Program-made: the position numbers and the translations under genes
Notes under the pieces: model-generated
Seen by the model: the letters and a program-made list of their open reading frames with translations, nothing else
Databases searched by the model: none
What the model was told of the DNA's origin: nothing
Assembly: GCA_037349105.1 (NCBI GenBank)
Contig: JAYJMM010000063.1
Coordinates: 620,001-684,000 of the forward strand
Length of the DNA: 64,000 nucleotides
Direction: 5' to 3'
Origin: Limnomonas spitsbergensis
Lineage: Eukaryota; Chlorophyta; Chlorophyceae; Chlamydomonadales
Part shown: piece after piece, positions 21,116 to 33,200 of the stretch
Layout: every line of letters begins with the position of its first letter
Numbering within the stretch: position 1 is the stretch's first letter

Positions 21116-23521
21116 ATGCACGATGACACCGAGGAGGCCCTGGACTGCTGGCAGCGCGAGTGTGGCTTCATGTCGACACCACCGGCCCCCGCCACAAACG
21201 CAGCAGATGAGGTCGACGCTTCAATGCCTGATTCGTCCGACTCCTTTATTGCTTATTCTCCCGATGGATACGAAGTTGCTGAGTTGCTCTCTCTAAAGCG
21301 GGATGTTCCAGAGGAATATTGCTCCTCAGACCTCATCCCAGTGGAAGCACCCTGTGCACCCTACGAGGTACGCGGCGGCCACTCTTCTATCTCTGCTTCT
21401 GTCTCTAAATTCTAGAAAGTTGAAGAAGTTACGCTTTCGCTTTCTTTAGCATGTCAGCACCTCCTGTTCGTACTACCTGGCCCCTTCGGAAACGCCCTAA
21501 TGCCCTACTCGACCTGATGACCATTGCATGGTCGCAGTCGATTTGATAAGCAAATGCTTTATGCCCTCAGCCCTGCCCTCAGTGCATCAGCTTCTTGCGA
21601 AAAATGTACTTCTGCATAGTTTGGCACCAAATTTGAAAACACAATCTAGACGCAATCTTCCTGGATTTATTTACTTGCTGACTAGACGCGGATTCGTGAT
21701 GCTAAATATTATTCGACCACGCCTGGTCCACCAAGGGAGATTGACTTGCCCCATTGCCTGCATCAGGGCAAGATGGCAAGTCAGTCTTCCTGGACGGAAA
21801 AGGCATCATCTTTGGCAATGCATACCAAAGTATGCTATGATGCTAACTGAGTTACTGTTACGCATATGCCATGCATGCTGCCATGCACCCTCCTATTGCA
21901 GTTTTGGTATGCGCGTATGATGTGTGCTACCGTATGCATGCACACTATACCGGTATGCTATAATGCTAGTATGATACGGGTGATACGTTGGAAGCCAACG
22001 TTGCAGCATGTTACCTGCGAGGAGTATGTATCAGACAGATTTCAGAAATCGCCGGTTTGTTTGAAATTAGGAGGCCTCGTGGTGCATTGTGCACACAATG
22101 TTGATCTCCCTGAGGCAGCACAGCTGACATGGTGAATTGGTGATCCCCTGCATGCTGACCAGACCTCGCTGCCCGCCGCTGATGTGCCGCTCCTGCTCAC
22201 CGTCACAGCCCCCGCAGCAGTTCTTCCAGCAGCGGCCCCATTCATGAAGCAATTGTGAATTCTCATGATTCAACCTGCCCACCTGCAGGCTGTCCAATTC
22301 ATTCAGAGGCGCAGGCGCGTTGCGGAGTCTGGATCCGGTGCTGTGGATGATAGCAACTGTGCCGTGTTGGCGATGTCATCAGCCGCGAAAGCAATCTCCG
22401 ACAGTAGCATCTGAAGCATCCTGACAACGGCATCTGCCGAAACGTATGCTCACTGCAATCCATCTCTGAAGGCATCCGGCCTGCCTTGCTTCATCACACC
22501 CTGCATCACGGATGACCTGCTGGGGACGACACTCCGTTGGGAGCAGGACACAGTGGGGGAGGCTGAACCCACCGACTGGCAGCAGGATGCAAACACTGGA
22601 GCCAAGAAGGTAAGGCAGCTGGGCAGAGCGATTTATACCGGTATCGTACACTGAAATGGCAAACAAATAAGTAACCTGTATGTTGAGCGTTTTTCATGGC
22701 ATTAAGCATGATTGAGTACCAGAATACCGGATCTGTTATGATTATGTCTGCATGATTGAGTACTAGAATACCGGAACCGTTAAGTTTAAACTGTTGCATT
22801 AGGAATAAATATAATCATACTGATACCATATCCTCTAAAATTAACGTCTGCGTATTATTGAATACAATTTATCCACTCACCCCGTACACACACCCAGCAT
22901 ACTCACCCCGTACACTCACCCCATCCACTCACCCCATTCACTCACCCCATTCACTCACCCCGTACACCCACCCCATCCACTCACCCCGTACACTCACCCC
23001 ATCCACTCACCCCATCCACTCACCCCGTACACTCACCCCCTCCACTCACCCCCTCCACTCACCCCCTCCACTCACCCCCTCCACTCACCCCCTCCACTCA
23101 CCCCATCCACTCACCCATCCACTCACCCCATCCACTCACCCCATACACTCACCCCATCCACTCACCCCATTCACTCACCCCATTCACTCACCCCATCCAC
23201 CCTCCTGCTGGTCCCTGCTGGTAGATGCTGTGCGAGAGGAAAGGCATGTCAGCCCCTTGATAGAGGATGGGCTCATGGGGCTACAACTTTCACCGAGAGC
23301 TGCTGCAGAGGTTGTCGGCTCGTGGGACCCTGGAGGAGGACCAGGAGCGCACCTCTGCCCGGTCCTTGACAGACATTCAACTGAGGATGCACTGTCCAAA
23401 AGGCTCAGCAGCTGCAGCAGCTGCTGTGCACTGCCCAAGAGGCTCAGCAGCAGCAGCAGCTGCAGCAGCTGCTGTGCTCGGCGAGCTGGGCTACAAAAAT
23501 AACAATTCATCCATGATGTAG
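21116..23521 (+). pseudogene. Unrecognised three-exon locus with an in-frame TGA
   Basis: Candidate exons 21116-21367 (ATG start, 84 codons, donor GAG|gtacgc), 22289-22609 (acceptor cctgcag, donor AAGAAG|gtaagg, 107 codons) and 23264-23521 (acceptor ttgatag, ends TAG) are all phase 0. Codon usage and composition look coding: an acidic first exon with MHDDTEEALDCWQ, a second with TTLRWEQDTVGEAEPTDWQ, a third with GTLEEDQERTSARSL and Ala runs. The second exon has one TGA at 22412-22414, with open frame on both sides. This may be a decayed gene, a wrong exon boundary, a sequence error or, least likely, recoding. I do not recognise a family. A competing exon in another frame at about 22162-22258 cannot be excluded. 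Confidence 0.3.
22875..23210. repeat. CCACTCACCCC tandem repeats
   Basis: About 30 units of 10-11 bp (CCATCCACTCACC, CGTACACTCACC). They lie in the putative second intron of the unrecognised locus. Confidence 0.9.
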
Positions 23522-24294
23522 GGGCACTGGCCTGCGTACGCACGCTGGGCAGCAGTCAGTGCGTTGTTTTCCACAGCTACGAGCCGCAGTTGGCAGGCCG
23601 CCCCACCACCATCATAGGCCTGAATGGGACCAAACCTGGGACCAGCTGGGACTGTACTTGGGTCGGCCGGCGGCCTGATCAGCACGATCGTCCACATCTT
23701 CTGTACCATTCTAACAATGGACCTAAGTGTCCGATGGACTGAATGGCCATGTGCATCGTTTTGTTGCTGAGTACATGCCATATATTGCGATTCAGTCCAA
23801 GCAACTTATGATGCCGGTCAGGCAAGTTTCCCCTAGAAATTCGTTTCCTAGAATTTCGTTTCCTAGAATTTCGTTTCCTAGAATTTTCGTCCCCTAAAAT
23901 TTCGTTCGCGGCTGTGTATGCATGCTCAGGTACGGTCAAGGAGGTGGTGCGCAGGGGTTCCCCCCCCTCCCATTATTTAGTCGAGGCATGGGAGGATTGT
24001 TTTAGGGTGGGGATCCTGCATCCTTTCATGACCTGATGCCAAGATGTTTTGCTTTCATATTTGAAAATCAACTGTCCTCCTTCGTTTCAAGGTCTGTCGA
24101 AAGCCTTAGGACCAGTTGGGGAGGGAGCATGTGCTCCCTTAATGAGGGTTCAGACATAAATGGCTTTTTCTTCAGCTGGCCTGTGAGTGAGGGTCTGGCA
24201 ATACTTCCCTTTTCCTTAACTCTTACGCCCCCCACGGGGTGTAGTTTTTTCCCTTACTTATCTCCCTTTTCAATTTCTGCCGTGGCAGATCCTG
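23522..24294. other. No gene recognised; short TTTCCTAGAATTTCG repeats
   Basis: About 23840-23905 has four to five tandem 15-16-bp units (AATTTCGTTTCCTAG). Open frames at 23570-23690 exist on both strands, but no family is recognised and the direction cannot be chosen. Confidence 0.5.
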
Positions 24295-24884
24295 GGGTAT
24301 CTGACCTCCACCAGCACAGGAATGGTAGGCCTTGTCCTGGGGTATCTGACCTCCACCAGCACAGGAATGGCAGGCCTTGTCCTGGGGTATCTGACCTCCA
24401 CCAGTACAGGAATGGTAGGCCTTGTCCTGGGGTATCTGACCTCCACCAGCACAGGAATGGTAGGCCTTGTCCTGGGGTATCTGACCTCCACCAGCACAGG
24501 AATGGTAGGCCTTGTCCTGGGGTATCTGACCTCCACCAGCACAGGAATGGTAGGCCTTGTCCTGGGGTATCTGACCTCCACCAGCACAGGAATGGTAGGC
24601 CTTGTCCTGGGGTATCTGACCTCCACCAGCACAGGAATGGTAGGCCTTGTCCTGGGGTATCTGACCTCCACCAGCACAGGAATGGTAGGCCTTGTCCTGG
24701 GGTATCTGACCTCCACCAGCACAGGAATGGCAGGCCTTGTCCTGGGGTATCTGACCTCCACCAGCACAGGAATGGTAGGCCTTGTCCTGGGGTATCTGAC
24801 CTCCACCAGCACAGGAATGGTAGGCCTTGTCCTGGTGTATCTGACCTCCACCAGCACAGGAATGGTAGGCCTTGTCTTGTCGGA
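24290..24884. repeat. 45-bp tandem array, 13 copies
   Basis: The unit contains GGGGTATCTGACCTCCACC, AGCACAGGAATGGTAGG and CCTTGTCCT. The 45-bp period is a multiple of three, so several frames stay open on both strands (15-residue repeats such as PGVSDLHQHRNGRPC). Copies differ at only a few sites and changes ignore codon position, so I annotate this as a minisatellite. Confidence 0.92.
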
Positions 24885-27211
24885 GTATTGAACTGCAGCT
24901 GCTTGTCTTGGGGACACAAAGAGGCGATGAATGGTGCGCAACTCGTACAATGCACGCCTGGGCAGTGTTGTTGTAAGACACGTATCAAGTTAAGGAAGAA
25001 TAGTTTGTTGTCGCTGGCAGTGTGCCACTAATGTAATTGCCGCAGCGTAATAATCTTGTAGAATGCTGGCTCCTCCTGCGTGTATGGTAGCATTGTCTTC
25101 ATGTAGCATCCTGCATTTTGCTGATGCACAAATTCTGTTAACTTATTTTCTAGCATTTTGAGTGGACAGCTGTAATTAAGTTGCCCCCCTAGAAATTGCA
25201 ATCGCTGCAATTTCAATGTGAGGGTCGAAAAGTCAGTGAATTGCTCCTGCCCTCTTTTTTCCCGAGATTCGAGCACAGTATGGGATCAGCACGTCATTCG
25301 CTGAGGTCAATATTTCTGACCAGCTTCTGACCAGCTGACCAGGATATCAAGATTTTTATGAATCTTATGACCTTGAGATAACATTCTGTAGCTGTTGCCA
25401 GCTGTTTTGGCGGCCTCCTATTTTACGCTTGCAAGATACTGCATACCGGTAGCATCAAACGTTTCTTGAAAGCCATTGTAATGAGGGCCTGCGAGGCGCT
25501 TTGCCTGAGTGACTCGTGGTGGTGGGAGTGTTGCCGTACTTGCAGCATGGTATGCGCGCCTTGCGTGCGCCACATCAGCATGAGGTGTTGCTGGGATGTG
25601 TTTTGTGGTTCAAGTGCTGCCAGTGTTGCAGCATCTGCCGTGCATTGCTTGCCGTCTTTCTGCCTGTTATACAGTATGTGCTACTCTGCATAGCTTGCTT
25701 TGCCGCTTCCTGCCCGTTTTTCAGCCTGTAGTGTATCGTCAGGTGTATCGTAGTGCACTGTTGCTTGCTGTGTTTCTGCCTGCTTTCCAGCAACCACTGT
25801 GCGATGTTTCCTTTCTTTCTGCTTGTTGAAGAACAACGTTTCTTGAAAGCGATTTAAATGATCTAGCCCACGTCGTTTTAAGTGTCAGGGATCTTTTCTT
25901 GCTTGTTGGCGGTCTTGACCCACAGCTTGGATCACCGAATAGTTTGTTCACCATTTAATGCGTACCGTACACGACCTCGTACCGCGCACATTTTTGCCTT
26001 CGTTTAAGGCAATTTATTATATATAGGTAGTTTTAACCGCAAGGTCGGAAAGTGGTTTATTGTAACCGCATTGTCATCAATAGTTTAATGTTACGGGTAA
26101 GCCGTGAAGCCTCTTAAATGGAAACCGGCGCTAAAAAGTAAACATCGGCGCCCAACTGACACGTTGGAAAGCACCAGGGGTCAAGTGTACGAAAAAGAAA
26201 AGGATACAATTTTTTTTGACAGATGTTACAGAAACATAAAGTACCGGTAATGCTAAGCATCAAACGTCATAACCTCCTACTCTAAATAATAATATCGGCC
26301 CTGAATTGGATAGCAGTTGTCAAATGTTAACCAATGACCCGGCCCTTCGTGAGGACAAGAGTCATGCAAGACTGTCAACGCCAGCATGATCAAAAGTGGC
26401 TGATGTGCTGAGACATGGTACAGGACCCCGGGGTCGACGCGCTAGCGCTACTCGCATTTGATGACAAACAACGACACATTCCTAACATTCCATGCAAATG
26501 TCGGAAATTTATGTACCGGTATAGTACGTCAACAATTTCAAACCATAAAATCCAGGTAAAAATGCTATCATGCTGTGCGCAACCAGTCCACTAAAACACG
26601 AGAACGTCTAGGTAAGACAATCCGGCGACACCTGTTCCATCAAGCTAGGCTGTGCCGTATCTATCCTTGACTGCGTTCTTTGTAAGAGCTTGATCATACA
26701 CCCTTCGAGCTTCACCCTTAAACCTGTTCCTGACAGATGAACATAAATCTGCGTAATTCCGGTACCAACACGGACCAGATGTCCGTAGTGGCGGCTTGCT
26801 GGGATTGCGCCCTGAGCTTGCGCCTTATATTCAACAGGGGTAGGGGCTTAAGGCTGGGCTTTAGGGGTGGTTTTGATTCGGAACAAAACGTGGCTTCCGT
26901 TACCGGTTACTTCCGGCAATGGTGTGAGCTACTGAGCTCCCCCCTCGAGGCCTTTCTCAAGTTCCAGGGACAGCAACGTTGTCAATCACCAGTTCACAAT
27001 GGTGATAATAATCGCCTTGATATGTACCCCTCGAGCTGAATAAGCTGTACTCTAGATAAAGCCGAATGGCTCAGAAAGCTGAACAGGGGATCCTGCCCTA
27101 CGCTGCAGGCGCGTCGCTGAACACTCACTCCATCCTCTGCTGTGCTCGTACGGTACCGGTAGCCGATAATTGATTTAGAGGTCTGCAGCGTCGGACAGTG
27201 TCGCTTCCGGT
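24885..27211. other. Intergenic region, no gene recognised
   Basis: AT-richer sequence. AACGTTTCTTGAAAGC occurs twice (about 25459 and about 25834) and bounds a segment rich in TTGC and TTCTGCCTG. A fragment near 26145-26165 (GGCGCCCAACTGACACGTTGG) resembles the minus-strand tail of the LINE-like element at 56045. The promoter of the immunophilin gene should lie at the right end, but I see no convincing core element. Confidence 0.5.
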
Positions 27212-30200
27212 ATGGTCGAACTAGTGGTGAGTGACCGCATTTCTTCAAGTGATGACGGGACGGAAGAGGGAGGTGCATGAAAATCCGCTGCCACTAACTT
27301 CACTTGAGAGGCTTCATTCTTTTACCCCTGCCCATCCAATTCGATTTCCCGCGACCCCACCTATCAGCCTAACGGTGGGGTGCTGAAAACGATTCTGGTG
27401 ACGGGAACTGGAGACGACCAGCCTGACGTAGGGGATACGGTCAACGGTGAGTGGCCCCTGGGAATGTTTCGAATGGTGAAATCCAGCTTGGGCAGACATG
27501 GATCACTCCTGAGGCAGGATGACGCATCCCAGCTCCAGATTTGTGCCATGCATGCTCGTGGATACTGCCATGCGCCATGCATGATGAAAAGGTTTGTCTC
27601 CCCAGATGTGTGCTCGTGGTTTCGCCCATGCGCCAGGCGCATGGTGGAAAGGGTTGGTCACTTCGAAGTTGTCTTCAGTACCGTCTCAGTGACGCAGCCA
27701 GTGTAGTGTTCCACCTTGACAGATCCGCCATGGGGCTGCGCCAGGTACGGCCTCGAGCACTGACCGGGACTTTGTTTGTGAAATAAGTGTGCATCTGAAC
27801 GTACACCTGAACTTGCACCTGAACTAGCACCTGAACATGACCCAAACATGCACCTGAACTTGCACACACACTTGCACCTGAACGTACGCCTGAAAGGACA
27901 CTTCAGCGCACCTAAAGGTGGACCTGATCATGCGCCTAAATTTGCACCTGAACTTGCACCTGAACTTGCACCTGAACTCGCACCTGTACTTGCACCTGAA
28001 CTTGCACCTGTACTTGCACCTGAGCTTGCACCTGTACTTGCACCTGAACTTGCACCTGTACTTGCACCTGTACTTGCACCTGAACTTGCACCTGTACTTG
28101 CACCTGAACTTGCACCTGAACTTGCACCTGTACTTGCACCTGAACTTGCACCTGAACTTGCACACACACTTGCACCTGTACTTGTACCTGAACTTGCACC
28201 TGAACTTGCCCCTGTACTTGCACCTGTACTTGCACCTGTACTTGCACCTGAACTTGCACCTGAACTTGCACCTGTACTTGCACCTGAACTTGCACCTGTA
28301 CTTGCACCTGAACTTGCACCTGTACTTGCACCTGTACTTGCACCTGAACTTGCACCTGAACTTGCACCTGTACTTGCACCTGTACTTGCACCTGAACTTG
28401 CACCTGTACTTGCACATGTACTTGCACCTGTACTTGCACCTGTACTTGCACCTGTACTTGTACCTGTACTTGCACCTGTACTTGCACCTGAACTTGCACA
28501 TGTACTTGCACCTGTACTTGCACCTGAACTTGCACCTGTACTTGCACCTGTACTTGCACCTGTACTTGCACCTGTACTTGCACCTGTACTTGCACCTGTA
28601 CTTGCACCTGAACTTGCACCTGTACTTGCACCTGTACTTGCACCTGTACTTGCACCTGTACTTGCACCTGTACTTGCACCTGTACTTGCACCTGTACTTG
28701 CACCTGTACTTGCACCAGAACTTGCACCTGAACGTACACCTTAAGGTGCACCTGATCATGCATCATCACGAGCCTTTATATGGGACACCTCTGAGGTGGG
28801 AGAGGTTTTGACAAGACCCAGGGTCAGAGGCAACCAGGTGGCAGCAGCAGTGGCATCGCCATTTAGTATATGGTGCTTCAGATGCGATACAGACATGACA
28901 CAGCCTTTAGGCGTGGTGGCCTGGTGCACCAAGCCGTACTGCTTGGGCCACCGGCTGCAGTCTGGTCAAGGTCGGGACCTCAGGAGCCCCGTCGTGGCTG
29001 TCCAGCAGCCTACCTAAGGCGGCCTGGTGCACCCTGTAGTAAACCATTGATACACAATACAGCACAATCGAGCAGTACGGCACAGTATAATACGCACGAT
29101 GCAGTACGGCACACAAAAATACAGCACAGATTAATCAGGTTAAGCCGGAATGTGCTACCATAAAAACCACTTCATGGCATGCCCTGATGTACCTTATTGT
29201 ACCTCGCCCCCTCCTGCACCACGAGCAGTACACTATGTCGGTACGCTGATGGATGGCACCAAATTCGACTCGAGTCGAGACCGCAACGCACCCTTGTCCT
29301 TCAAGCTCGGACAAGGTATGCTCGGTTAGGAGGGATGCAGCTGCTTACCAGGGGACCAAGGTATGCTCCGGTTGGAAGGATGCAGCTGCTGCCCCCCTGC
29401 TGCTGACAGCTGATCTGGTGACCGTCCTCGAAGTGTAGCGGGGATCCCTTGAAGTGGCCCTCTGCCCCATCTGGCACAGCTGTGGTGCATGTATGAAACC
29501 ATTTCCACCTGACAGGTAGACCTTAAACCCAAAGGCCCTGAACCCTTTGCCCTGGATCCTGTATCCCATACCATATGACCGAAACCCTTGACCCTTAACC
29601 CTAAACCCTGGACCCTTAACCCTGAACATTCTGCCAGGCTGAATGGTGGCAGTACAGCTATTGACGCCGCCCCGCCGCTGTACATTAACAGCATATGCCT
29701 GCTGACCCTCTTACTGAAAGGCGGCTCTTCCTCTGGCCCCAATTTTGGGGGCCGCGAGTTGGTCAAGCCGAGGCTAGAGTCTGGCCAAAACACCAGTCGC
29801 AGCTTGACGCCTCGCTGCTGCCCTGCCCTGCAAATCGCATGCCTGCTGGCCCACTCCTTGAATGGCGGCGATCTCCCCCGTACCGCAGGCCAGGTCATCA
29901 AAGGCTGGGACCTTGGTGTGGCCAGCATGAAGCAGGGCGAGAAGGCTGTCCTGACATGCAAGCCAGAGTACGCCTACGGGGTGCAGGTCAGTGCCTGGAG
30001 GCGAGCACGCACAAACCGTTCATGTCATGCACAGGGATCGGTTGGGATCAAAACCACTGGAATGCGCAGGGATGCACTGAAATCCACTGAAATCCACCAG
30101 GATTTACTGGGTTCCACTGGGATCTACGGGGATCCACTGGGATCTACTGGGATCCATTGGGATCTACTGGGATCCATGGGTAACCACAGGAAGATCCCTT

Positions 30201-33200
30201 CTCAGTGGAATGCCGGCCCTTATTTATCTGGTGCTGGTTTGCCTGTCAGCTGTGGGCCGGTCCATGATTAGTCCCCTTGGGCCTCTGGCGGCAGCGTGGC
30301 GGCTTCCCAACAGAGGCCGCACGAAGTGGTAACGGCGCGGACGCGGCCTAGGCCCTTGCCGCACTGCTTCCTCAACCCTGACGTCCCTGCGGGGCGTAGC
30401 TTTCTATCTTCCTAGTGGCCGCACGAAGAAACAAGTGCCCTCTGCCCGGTGTGACTGCAGGGATCTGCACCCAAGATCCTGCCTGACTCGACGCTTAACT
30501 TTGAGGTAGAGCTACTGAGCTGGCAGAATGCGACAAACGACCTCAGCGGGGACGGAGGCGTCATCAAGCGCGTGGTGCGCGAGGCGGAAGAGAGCGAATT
30601 CCGCAGGCCCGGGGAGCACGACGACGTGCTGGGTGAGCTAAGGTTCAGTTTTCAGGCTGGGTGAGCTAGGATTCAGGGTTCGGGCTGGGTGAGCAGGGGT
30701 TCAGGGTTCAGGCTGGGTGGGCTAGGGTTCAGGGTTTAAGCTGGGTGAGCTAGGATTCAGGGTACAGGCTGGGTGAGCTAGGGTTCAGGGTTTAAGCTGG
30801 GTGAGCTAGGGTTCATGGTTTAGGCTGGGAGCTATTTGGAGTAATATGATGTGCTGAGTGCGCTGGGGTTCAGGGTTAAAGCACGATAAGCTGGGTGAGC
30901 TCGGGTTTAGGCTGTGTGCGCTAGGGAGCAGGACGACGTGCTGGATGTGCTGGGGTTTAAGCTCCAGGCTCTGTGTGCTTGGGTTAAGTTTTAGGCTGTG
31001 AGCGCGTGCGGGGGGTTAGGGTTCATGCTGTGTGCTCTGGAGTGTAGGCTAAATTGTGGGGAGAGAGGGAGGGGGGTGGCATGACCTGCTGGGTGCGCTA
31101 GGGTGTTGGGGTTTGGCTGTGTGCACTAGGGTGTAGGTTGTTGGCCTGGGTACAGGCTGCTGGCTGGGAGGATGCGATTGCCTGCTAGTTGTGCTTGGGT
31201 GTGGGCTTCTGTCCGGGCAAGACGGCGGTGGTGGGAAGGGCAGGAGCACCTCATCACATGATGCTATCACGAGACAGCCCCTGCGCCTGCCCCTGCGCCT
31301 GCCCCTGCCCTTGCCCTTGGTATCTGCCATGCTGCCACCCAACGCTCTCTACCGTGCAGTCATCCAGTTATCTGAACCCTATGCCAAACGCACAGCCGCT
31401 GCTAACCATCCACCGCCGCATGCACCCTATCTAAACCCTTAACCCTGTCTGAACCCTATCTAAACCCTATCTTAGCCCTATCTAAACCCTATCTGCGCAG
31501 TCAAGTACCGTGTGTGCATGGCGGGGAAGCCTGGCGTGATTGTAGCGCAGTCGCCAGAGGATGGCTTGGAGTTCAGCATGTCGTCGCCGGGCGCGGAGCT
31601 GCCGCGCGGCATCGTGGTGGCTGTCGGGTCGATGAGGCGGGGCGAGGTTGCTTCCCTCAGGATGAAATCTGATTGTGAGTTGCCGCCGGGGTCGCTGCAG
31701 GAGGTAGGGTGGGGCCCTTGGCTTGTGAGCAGTACAAGAATGTTGCTGCATGGATGTTGCATGTACTGCATGGATGTTGCATGTACTGCACGCATGTCCT
31801 GTTCGGACCCTAAACCCTACACTCTAAACCGTAAACCCAGTATGCAAAAGGGTATGGAGAGGCTGGTCAGCCGCTGAGATGTGGCTGCTGCTGTCGTGGC
31901 AGACCTAAAAACTCAAGCATGTGTCATTAACAGCTTGGCCGACAACAGCAAGCTTTCCTGAGGCTGTTCTGAAATTTAGCACGCGGCCAGCAGTCCTAGG
32001 GCACCACGCTACATGACCCTGGTGATCCCAACCTCGACAGCTTGCCTTGCTGACCTGTAAACCTCTGTTGTGTAGCGGGACACGGGGAGGTTTATGCCGC
32101 CGAGATGTGGCCGCTCTTGTTCTGACCCCTAAACCCTTGACCCTAAACCCTAAACCCTAAGCCCTAAACTCCAAACCCCAAGCCCTAAACCCTATACCCT
32201 TAACCCCAAACCCTTAACCCCTGATCCCAAACCCTTAACCCTGAACCCTAACACTGGGTATCCGGACCCAAAGAGCTTGCCTCGCTGACCTGTACACCTC
32301 TGCAGTGTAGACGAATACGGGGAGGCTTGTCTTCCGCCCAGATGTGTCCACTGCTGTCGTGATTTAATCTGGGCATCCCGACCTTAAGGGCTGGCCTAGC
32401 TGACCTATACACCCCATTGTGCAGAAGGGTACCGGGAGGCCTACTCTCAGCGGCTGACCGGCCTCCCCGTACCCTTCTGCACAACAAAGAGATGTCAGCA
32501 TTGCTGTCATGACAAGCCCTGGTGATCTTGACCTCGAGGGCTTGCCTCGCCTACCTGTTCTGCTGTGTAGACGGTTATGGGGAGGCCGGTCTGCCGCCGC
32601 ACGTGCCCCCCAACTCCAAGCTGGAGGCTGAGGTGGAGCTGATCAGTTGGAAGCGGTTGGAGGAGATCACGGAGGACGGAGGGGTCACACGCTACGTGAT
32701 CTCCGAGCCCAACGTGAAATCCGCCAAGCTGCCGAATGAAGGCGCAACGGTGGGGTCGAGCTCGCGGTGTTGGTTCACTGTCCCAGGGGGGTTCTCACGA
32801 GTGTTCTGTAATGCCATTCTTCATATGGGGTTTCTGTACAGCGGCAGCGGCCTATAAAGATCCTCGATACTGTGGGAGTGTGCATTATATGTAGAAAGGG
32901 TTTTTAGTGTCGACTGATACTGATAATTAAGGGGGAGGCGGGCCACCAGCAATTCCAGGGCGAGAATTCTAAAATATCCGTCCCCAAACCACTGGTGCCC
33001 CCCCGCTGATAGTGTCTCTCCCTCCTAACATTATTACTTCAAAATAAATGACGTATGGTTCCGATACCGTCCCTATCTAACACATGTCATTTATTTTGAT
33101 TATTTGTGTTCTATATCTACGAGCTTTCATGATGTGTGCGAGCGCGCAGCAGCTCCGTCGTGTTCCCATATCTGGGCCTTTGCAGACCTCCTTGTCGCAT

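Noticed and set aside
24036..25031. 331-codon frame with 13 copies of PGVSDLHQHRNGRPC
   Set aside because: The repeat is a 45-bp minisatellite open in other frames too (GLVLGYLTSTSTGMV; minus-strand frames). The non-repeat ends show no family features. I cannot fully exclude a repeat protein.
27824..28811. [14 protein letters not shown] and RCKYRCKY frames of about 300 codons
   Set aside because: 12-bp repeat open in every frame on both strands, inside an immunophilin intron.
30300..30440. Possible exon with GGCCGCACGAAG repeated twice
   Set aside because: No frame continues the FKBP domain. The exons on both sides already join in phase without it.
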